Origin: Burkholderiaceae bacterium
GTDB taxonomy: Bacteria > Pseudomonadota > Gammaproteobacteria > Burkholderiales > Burkholderiaceae
Length of the DNA: 5,490 bases
Direction of reading: 5' to 3'
NCBI GenBank assembly: GCA_023253905.1
Contig: JALREG010000225.1
Coordinates: forward strand, 1 to 5,490
Shown: one piece after another, positions 1 through 5,490 of the stretch
Position numbering within the stretch: the first letter of the stretch is position 1
How the letters are laid out: each line of letters opens with the position of its first letter
Notes under the pieces: generated by a model
The model's database searches: none
Told to the model about the DNA's origin: nothing
The model's input: the letters and a program-made list of their open reading frames with translations, nothing else
Position numbers and translations under genes: made by a program

Positions 1-119
1 AAAGAACCGACGATTGACTTAGCAAGGTTTTCACTAAAATCAATATGATAAACCTTTGAAAATTTATGCAGCATATTAAGCTGAATACCCGTAACCACAG
101 CAATATCCGCAATAGGAAC
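1..119 (-). CDS. DUF697-like protein, internal fragment (truncated at both ends)
   Basis: Read on the minus strand from base 119 to base 3, this stretch is 39 sense codons without a stop. It begins VPIADIAVVTGIQLNMLHK and later reads FSENLAKSIVGS. The pattern of a Pro-hydrophobic-Ala-Asp start, then 'VTxIQLxML', an aromatic-containing 'KVY' and 'FSENLAKSIVGS' resembles the membrane-associated DUF697 domain found in YcjF-like proteins and GTPase-linked proteins. This resemblance is from memory of the family. The frame meets TAA at bases 122-120, just where the DNA changes character, so the N-terminal part is lost at the junction, and the C-terminal part lies beyond the left edge. Base composition is about 35% G+C, unlike everything to the right. 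It probably comes from a different genome or a foreign segment. The reading frame is well supported by its protein-like sequence; the family name is less certain. Confidence 0.55.
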
Positions 120-122
120 TTA
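119..122. other. Junction between AT-rich and GC-rich DNA, breaking two genes
   Basis: To the left is AT-rich minus-strand coding sequence; to the right is GC-rich plus-strand coding sequence that starts in the middle of an amidohydrolase. Neither gene has its N-terminal part. No inverted terminal repeat, target duplication, tRNA end or transposase is visible at the join, so an insertion sequence boundary is not shown. An assembly or amplification chimera is the simplest explanation; a real rearrangement is possible. Confidence 0.6.
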
Positions 123-555
123 CGGCACCGACACCACGCGCACCATTGCGAGCCTGATTTTTTCAGGCACGGCGCAGCGTTGTCCGGACATCAATTTCAT
201 CTTCTCGCACGCGGGCGGCACCATCGCAGCGCTCACCGACCGGTTCCTGGTTCAGATCGTGTCCATGCCCAACTACAAGCAGCGCGGCTTCACCAGCGAG
301 CGGGTGCTGAAGGAGCTTCGCAGCTTCTATTACGACACCGCCCAAACCTCAAACCCCATGGCGATGGCCGCACTCACGCGGCTGGTTCCGGTCACCCAGA
401 TCGTGTTTGGCAGCGATTACCCCTACCGTCGCGCCGACGAACACGTGGCCGGGCTCGCGCAGATCTTCAATGATGATGAACGGCGAGCTATCGATTCGGG
501 TAATGCGCATCGCATCATGCCGCAGCTCGCGCAGATTCAGGTCACGCGCAGCTGA
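121..555 (+). CDS. Amidohydrolase family 2 (ACMSD-like) protein, 5'-truncated
   Basis: This is the C-terminal 144 residues of a metal-dependent TIM-barrel hydrolase or decarboxylase of the amidohydrolase 2 family (ACMSD, gamma-resorcylate decarboxylase, LigW/LigY relatives), which is usually about 320-350 residues long. Homology-like sequence starts at YGTDTTRTIASLIFSGT. Counting from there, the FSHAGGT motif carries His30, matching the catalytic His of ACMSD, and FGSDYPY carries Asp99, matching the metal-binding Asp. The N-terminal HxH metal site and the middle His ligand are missing, so this piece cannot be active alone. The frame is open back to a stop at 82-84 but has no ATG, GTG or TTG before an internal GTG at 259, so there is no credible start. 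The extradiol dioxygenase follows 65 bases downstream on the same strand. The exact substrate and reaction (decarboxylation or C-C hydrolysis) cannot be told. The family call is firm. Confidence 0.85.
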   Translation, partial: YGTDTTRTIASLIFSGTAQRCPDINFIFSHAGGTIAALTDRFLVQIVSMPNYKQRGFTSERVLKELRSFYYDTAQTSNPMAMAALTRLVPVTQIVFGSDYPYRRADEHVAGLAQIFNDDERRAIDSGNAHRIMPQLAQIQVTRS

Positions 556-564
556 ACCCGCCGG

Positions 565-589
565 GGCCGCGGGCAGTCCGCTCGCGGCC
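565..589 (+). other. GC-rich hairpin between amidohydrolase and dioxygenase genes
   Basis: Bases 565-574 pair with 580-589 in a 10-bp stem (nine Watson-Crick pairs and one G-U) around a 5-base loop. The outer seven pairs are GGCCGCG with CGCGGCC. It starts ten bases after the amidohydrolase stop. No T-run follows, so it is not a standard intrinsic terminator. It could slow transcription or protect an mRNA end between the two genes, or be a chance product of high G+C. Confidence 0.4.
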
Positions 590-620
590 GGGACCGCCTC
601 TCAATTGCCTGCCTGCCATC

Positions 621-1420
621 ATGAAAACCGCCCCTCCCCGCATGCCCACCTGGTTCATTCCTCATGGCGGCGGTCCCTGCTTCTTCATGGACTGGGATCC
701 ACCACACGAATGGGACCGGATGGGCGCGTTTCTGCGCAGTATCGGCGAGCATCTTCCTGCCCGCCCGAGCGCCATTGTCATGATCTCGGCGCACTGGCTG
801 TCATCGGATGTGGCGGTCGCGGCAGTGCAAAGTCCCGAGATGATCTTCGATTACTACGGCTTTCCACCGCACACCTACCAGCTGCGGTACCCGGCGCCTG
901 GCGACCCGGCGCTTGCCGCACGGATTCAGTCGCTGCTCAACTCCGCTGCCATCCCTTGCCACGCCGATTCCGGGCGCGGCTTTGACCATGGCGTGTTCGT
1001 TCCGCTTCTTCTGATGTTCCCCGAGGCGGATATTCCGGTCATTCCGGTGTCGCTTCTGCAATCGCTCGACCCGGCGGCCCATCTGGCCATGGGCCGCGCG
1101 CTTGCACCGCTTCGCGATGAAGGCGTCCTGATCGTGGGAAGCGGCATGAGCTTTCACAACATGCGCGGCTATCGCGACCCGCGCTTTGCGCCCATCTCCG
1201 ACCGCTTTGACGAGTGGCTGATCAGCGCGGTGGAGTCAGCTTCCGGTGAGCGCGAGCGTGCCCTCTCCCAATGGGATCAGGCACCGGACGCGCGGCATTG
1301 TCACCCACCGCGCGCCGAAGAGCACCTGCTGCCGCTCATGGTGGCGGCCGGCGCCGCGCAGGGCGAGGCCGGCCGTTGCGTATTCAGCGACCGCGTCATG
1401 CAGACCACGGTCTCGGCGTT

Positions 1421-1433
<13 letters not shown>
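621..1433 (+). CDS. Class III extradiol ring-cleavage dioxygenase (LigB superfamily, DODA type)
   Basis: The 270-residue product has the full length and motif order of the 4,5-DOPA-dioxygenase-like (YgiD/DODA) branch of the LigB superfamily, cytosolic enzymes that open catecholic rings next to the diol using a bound metal, usually Fe(II). Visible motifs are IPHGGGP near the N-terminus (His15), MISAHW (His58), a YDYYGFPP-like stretch at 77-83, RYPAPGDP at 89-96, GRGFDHGVFVPL with His123, GSGMSFHN with His179, and HPPRAEEHLLPL with His228 and His235. His15, His58 and His235 are the likely metal ligands by family analogy. The start at 621 has no clear ribosome-binding site; Met8 at base 642 is equally possible, because the family usually begins just before the HG motif. 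It follows the amidohydrolase by 65 bases and may share its transcript; the pairing fits ring opening followed by further processing. The aromatic substrate is unknown. Confidence 0.9.
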
Positions 1434-2495
<1,062 letters not shown>

Positions 2496-2564
2496 CGCAT
2501 CCGCGGCGAGCCATCGCCCCTGCCGCGCCTGCGAACCCTCGTTTCGCCGCCTCGGACTGCGCGC

Positions 2565-2593
2565 TTTTCACTCCTTGTGGATCAGGTTACAGT
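2565..2593 (+). promoter_or_regulatory. Possible sigma-70 promoter for the cupin gene
   Basis: TTTTCA (2565-2570, four of six matches to the -35 consensus) and TACAGT (2588-2593, four of six to the -10) are 17 bases apart. Transcription would begin near base 2600 and give a short leader carrying GGAG (2608-2611), six bases before the cupin ATG. The match is modest and based only on sequence. Confidence 0.35.
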
Positions 2594-2617
2594 CGGACGT
2601 CGCCTCCGGAGCCCCCC

Positions 2618-3292
2618 ATGTCGCTGCCCGTTTTTCGCCTGATTGAAGATGTCTTGCCGCCCGCCCTCGCCCCGACGTATCTGCCCGCCGCTGCGCGCGC
2701 AATCTATGTGGTGGATGGTTCGCTCACCATTGAATTTGAAGCGGGCGCCGCGCACCACGGGGCCGATAGCGTATGGATCGGAAGCGAGGCGATCGCCTGC
2801 GTGACCGGCCCGGCAGGCGCTCGGATCTGGCGCTGGGAACTCGTGGGTGCCCATCCCGCCTCCGACGGACTGCTCCGCTCCAACCCAGGCGCCCAATCCA
2901 CGCTCAAGCTGGCGGCACCACTTGATCTCGATCCCGATCAGTCCTGGCTAATCCGATGTGACCGGGTCAATTTCCCACCGGGCGGCGTTGCCCTCACGCA
3001 TGTCCATCAGGGGCCGGGAATTCGCTGCTGCCTGAAAGGCGAAATCACGATTGAGGCGGGCGGCCACCGAGCAGTGCACGGGCCTGGCGAGGCCTGGCTT
3101 GAAATCGGCCATGAGCCGGTGCTCGCGCCCACCACCGAGCGCGAGCCCACCTCATTTATCCGTTGCTTCGTTTTGCCGCGCGCCTGCAAAGGCAGAAGTT
3201 CGATCCGCTATGTGAAGCCGGAAGACGCCTCCAAACCCAAGTCGCAGACCTATCTGGTGTTTGGCGAGCGCTATATCGAACTGCCTCACTGA
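2618..3292 (+). CDS. Bicupin-like protein with one intact metal site
   Basis: The 224-residue product appears to contain two cupin beta-barrels. The first half (about residues 20-75) has a strand pattern around ARAIYVVDGSLTIEF but no HxH motif, so it looks degenerate. The second (about 110-190) has FPPGGVALTHVHQGPG with His128 and His130, the L-K-G turn typical of cupin motif 1, then GPGEAWLEIGHEP with His165 as a likely third ligand. The Glu usual between HxH and the Gly is absent. Cupins of this kind include dioxygenases, isomerases and small-molecule sensors; no specific function can be given. There is no signal peptide, so it should be cytosolic. ATG 2618 was chosen because GGAG lies six bases upstream and the protein then starts directly with cupin-like sequence; the frame remains open to a GTG at 2408 but that part reads as non-protein. 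It diverges from the receptor and ends 18 bases from the synthetase stop. Confidence 0.8.
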   Translation: MSLPVFRLIEDVLPPALAPTYLPAAARAIYVVDGSLTIEFEAGAAHHGADSVWIGSEAIACVTGPAGARIWRWELVGAHPASDGLLRSNPGAQSTLKLAAPLDLDPDQSWLIRCDRVNFPPGGVALTHVHQGPGIRCCLKGEITIEAGGHRAVHGPGEAWLEIGHEPVLAPTTEREPTSFIRCFVLPRACKGRSSIRYVKPEDASKPKSQTYLVFGERYIELPH

Positions 3293-3310
3293 CCCCACTC
3301 CAATCCGCCC

Positions 3311-4867
3311 TCATTTCCAGTAGCGCTCGCGCAGCTTCTGTTTGAAAAGTTTGCCGGTGGGCTGCCGGGGCAGATCGGGGTCAAAATCGATACTGCGGGG
3401 ACATTTGAACCAGGCGACCCGCTCGCGGCAAAAGGCGAGGAGGGCCTGGGCAAGCGGTTCGCCCGCCGCGGCCGGATCCACCAGCTGCACCACTGCCTTC
3501 ACCGCCTCGCCCAGATCATCATCGGGCACACCAATCACCGCCACATCGGCCACTGCGGGATGGGCGATCAGCGCGTCTTCAATCTCCTGAGGAAAGATGT
3601 TCACGCCGCCGCTGATGATCATGAACGCCTTGCGGTCAACCAGATAGAGATAGCCCTCCTCATCCACCCGACCAATATCACCCAGCGTGGTCCAACCGAG
3701 CCGATGCCGGGCACGAGCAGTACGCTCGGGATCGTTGTGGTACTCAAAGCGCGGACCGTCCGAGAAATAAACGATTCCCGCGGTGCCGCAGGGCAGCTCG
3801 CGGCCCTCGTCATCACAGATATGGAGTACACCCTGCGAGGCCCGCCCCACCGATCCCGGGTGCGCAAGCCATTCCTCACAGGTAATCGAGCAAAAGCCGT
3901 TGTTCTCTGTGCCGGCGTAATACTCGTGGAGGATGGGTCCCCACCAGGCAATCATCTGACGCTTGACATCGACCGGACAGGGCGCTGCCGCGTGAATCGC
4001 CACGCGCATCGTGCTGAGATCGTATTTCTGCCGAATGTCGTGAGTGAGCTTCAGCATGCGTACAAACATGGTCGGCACCCACTGGCTGTGGGTGATGCGG
4101 TAACGCTCGATGAAGGCAAGCGCACGCTCGGCATCGAAGCGTTCCATGATGAACGCGCAGCCTCCGCGCTTGATCACCGTCATTGAATGCCGAAGCGGCG
4201 CCGCATGATAAAGCGGCGCAGGCGACAGATAACGACAACGCGGATGGTAATCAAACAGGCGATCCAGCAGCTCAACCAGCATGGTCCGGGCCCCCGCGGG
4301 CTGGTCGGGCATCGGCCACTTCACGCCTTTGGGTCGACCGGTGGTACCCGATGAATACAGCATGTCGAGCCCCTGGGCTGCATCGGCAATTGGCACGATG
4401 GGGGCCTGATCAAGCTGCGCTTCCCAGCTGTCGAATCCGGCAGGCCTCCCCTCAAAGGCAAAGCAGGGGAGCGCGGCCGGTAGCAGCGCCCGCACCGCTT
4501 CAGCCAACGGCGCCAGATCGGCCGACACCACCAGAACACGTGCGCCGCTATCGCGAATGATGAAAGCGATTTCGTCTGCGAGCAGGCGGGTATTGATGGT
4601 GGTGTAGTAGATCCCTGAGCGGTCGGCACCGAAACAAGCCTCGATTAGCCGCCTGTGATTGCGCATCAGAAACGCCACATTCGCGCCACGCGACACGCCG
4701 AGCTGTCGGAAGACATGCGCGACCTGATTGGCTCGCGCCTCGAGTTGCGCAAAGCTCACCGTTTCACCGCTTTCGCACATGACGAACGCGGGCTCGTCAC
4801 CCATGCCCTCAGCGGGCGGCAGTGGAAAGAGCCGTCGGATGGCGGCCTCAGCGCCGGATGAATTCAT
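3311..4867 (-). CDS. AMP-forming acyl-CoA synthetase (ANL superfamily)
   Basis: This 518-residue cytosolic enzyme activates a carboxylic acid with ATP and CoA through an acyl-adenylate. All signature motifs are present in order: the phosphate-binding loop [14 protein letters not shown] (169-182, Lys180), [11 protein letters not shown] (314-324), [21 protein letters not shown] (about 393-413, with Asp397 and Arg412 for ATP ribose contacts), the hinge and A8 stretch [15 protein letters not shown] (417-431), and the C-terminal PTGKLFKQ with catalytic Lys506. Length is normal for the family. ATG 4867 is preferred over an in-frame GTG at 4900, because the added 11 residues are not family-like; a weak GGA lies six bases upstream of the ATG. 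The start overlaps the acyl-CoA dehydrogenase end by 20 bases, so the two are very probably cotranscribed and translationally coupled. That partner suggests a fatty, cyclic or side-chain acid substrate, but chain length or ring structure cannot be read from the sequence. Confidence 0.93.
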   Translation of the reverse strand: MNSSGAEAAIRRLFPLPPAEGMGDEPAFVMCESGETVSFAQLEARANQVAHVFRQLGVSRGANVAFLMRNHRRLIEACFGADRSGIYYTTINTRLLADEIAFIIRDSGARVLVVSADLAPLAEAVRALLPAALPCFAFEGRPAGFDSWEAQLDQAPIVPIADAAQGLDMLYSSGTTGRPKGVKWPMPDQPAGARTMLVELLDRLFDYHPRCRYLSPAPLYHAAPLRHSMTVIKRGGCAFIMERFDAERALAFIERYRITHSQWVPTMFVRMLKLTHDIRQKYDLSTMRVAIHAAAPCPVDVKRQMIAWWGPILHEYYAGTENNGFCSITCEEWLAHPGSVGRASQGVLHICDDEGRELPCGTAGIVYFSDGPRFEYHNDPERTARARHRLGWTTLGDIGRVDEEGYLYLVDRKAFMIISGGVNIFPQEIEDALIAHPAVADVAVIGVPDDDLGEAVKAVVQLVDPAAAGEPLAQALLAFCRERVAWFKCPRSIDFDPDLPRQPTGKLFKQKLRERYWK

Positions 4868-5490
4868 GGCCGATCCGGTCAAGCAGCATTTCCGTGGCAC
4901 CGTCGGTGAGGCTCGCGATCTGCGCGGCTGCCAGATGGCGCTGGAAGGGTCGATGATCGACCAGACCCTCGGCGCCCATCAGATGCATGAGCGCCGGAAT
5001 CTGCCGCTGGGCGCATTGCGTGGCAAACACCTTGGCGCGCGCCGCAGGGGCACGCGCATCCAGGCCGTCGTCCACGCAGAGGGATGCGCTCGCCACCAGG
5101 GCACGGGCGGCATCAAGCTCGACGGCTGCCTGCGCAAGCGCCCAGCGCCAGCCCTGGTGCTGAACCAGCGGGCTGCCAAAGCTCTGCCTGTCATTGCCGT
5201 AGCGCGCTGCTTCGTCGATACAGCTCTGGAGCATCCCGCAGCAGATCGCCGCCACATAAATGCGCGCACCGTTGATGGAGTCCATCGCCGCGCGAAATGC
5301 CTCACCGGTTGGCGCGATCAGTTCAGCCTCCCCGCACACATAGCCGTTCAGGCGGAACCCGCCGGTCCCCAGCGCCCGCGCCGAGGCGGCCGGCGCAGGC
5401 GGCAGGCGCTCGAACCCGGCGCGATGTGCATCAACAAGAAACGAAGCGATTCCCCGTGCGCCCGACCCCGGCTCGGTTTGGGCATAGACG
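4848..5490 (-). CDS. Acyl-CoA dehydrogenase, C-terminal part (cut by window edge)
   Basis: The frame runs open from the right edge to TGA at 4848 and shows 213 residues, roughly the last 55% of a flavoprotein of the usual 380 or so. It oxidises acyl-CoA to enoyl-CoA and passes electrons to ETF. The visible part begins [20 protein letters not shown], the end of the beta domain, and continues into the C-terminal helical domain with [10 protein letters not shown], then [12 protein letters not shown], the family's FAD-contacting RxxFGxPLxxHQ signature. Near the end, the MGAEGL motif is followed by [15 protein letters not shown], where most members have YEGTxEI; the catalytic Glu position therefore holds Asp. 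This could mean an unusual substrate or regiochemistry, or simply a divergent subgroup. The internal GTG at 5339 is not the real start, because clear family sequence lies upstream of it. The acyl-CoA synthetase overlaps its last codons and likely makes its substrate or an earlier intermediate in the same pathway. Confidence 0.92.
   Translation of the reverse strand, partial: VYAQTEPGSGARGIASFLVDAHRAGFERLPPAPAASARALGTGGFRLNGYVCGEAELIAPTGEAFRAAMDSINGARIYVAAICCGMLQSCIDEAARYGNDRQSFGSPLVQHQGWRWALAQAAVELDAARALVASASLCVDDGLDARAPAARAKVFATQCAQRQIPALMHLMGAEGLVDHRPFQRHLAAAQIASLTDGATEMLLDRIGHEFIRR

Noticed and set aside
1..120. Left AT-rich segment as the end of an insertion sequence
   Set aside because: No terminal inverted repeat, target duplication or transposase-like translation is visible; the minus frame reads as DUF697-like protein instead.
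66..473. 135-residue plus-strand reading frame overlapping the left junction
   Set aside because: It is rich in His and Arg, crosses the composition break, and runs out of frame over the well-supported amidohydrolase sequence.
3560..4186. 208-residue plus-strand frame opposite the acyl-CoA synthetase
   Set aside because: It mirrors codon bias of the synthetase, which shows every family motif; the antisense translation resembles nothing.
4868..4900. GTG start at 4900 for the acyl-CoA synthetase
   Set aside because: It adds 11 residues with two Cys that are not family-like; ATG 4867 is closer to the conserved N-terminus and gives a typical coupled overlap.

Overview
The window looks like chromosomal or contig DNA from a GC-rich proteobacterium. 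The style of the genes, especially the DctP-type receptor next to acyl-CoA and aromatic catabolic enzymes, is most like Burkholderiales or related Betaproteobacteria. That placement is inference from gene content, not from a marker gene. No tRNA, rRNA, CRISPR array, transposase or integrase was recognised.

The first ~120 bases are a different kind of DNA. By hand count they are about 35% G+C, against about 62% in the next 60 bases. On the minus strand they encode an uninterrupted 39-residue piece of a DUF697-like protein that runs off the left edge. At about base 119-121 this switches abruptly to the interior of a plus-strand, ACMSD-type amidohydrolase whose N-terminal half is missing. Both genes are cut at the same point, so this is a true recombination junction or an assembly chimera.

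Bases 121-1433 (plus strand) hold the amidohydrolase C-terminal half and an intact class III (LigB/DODA-type) extradiol ring-cleavage dioxygenase. A GC-rich hairpin lies between them. Convergent to them, at 1445-2419 (minus), is a complete secreted TRAP solute receptor (DctP family) with no DctQ/DctM membrane genes in view. The 198-base divergent region 2420-2617 contains an 8-bp inverted repeat that looks like an operator, plus a plausible promoter for a small bicupin gene (2618-3292, plus). Convergent to that is a minus-strand pair: an acyl-CoA dehydrogenase, cut by the right edge, whose end overlaps the start of an AMP-forming acyl-CoA synthetase (3311-4867).

Together the genes suggest a catabolic neighbourhood. 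An organic acid would be taken up by a TRAP system, an aromatic ring opened by the extradiol enzyme, the product decarboxylated or hydrolysed by the amidohydrolase, and carboxylic acids activated to CoA esters and dehydrogenated. The substrates cannot be read from the sequence. No wholly new system is evident. The most notable items are the left-end junction, the inverted repeat, and the Asp at the usual catalytic Glu position of the acyl-CoA dehydrogenase.
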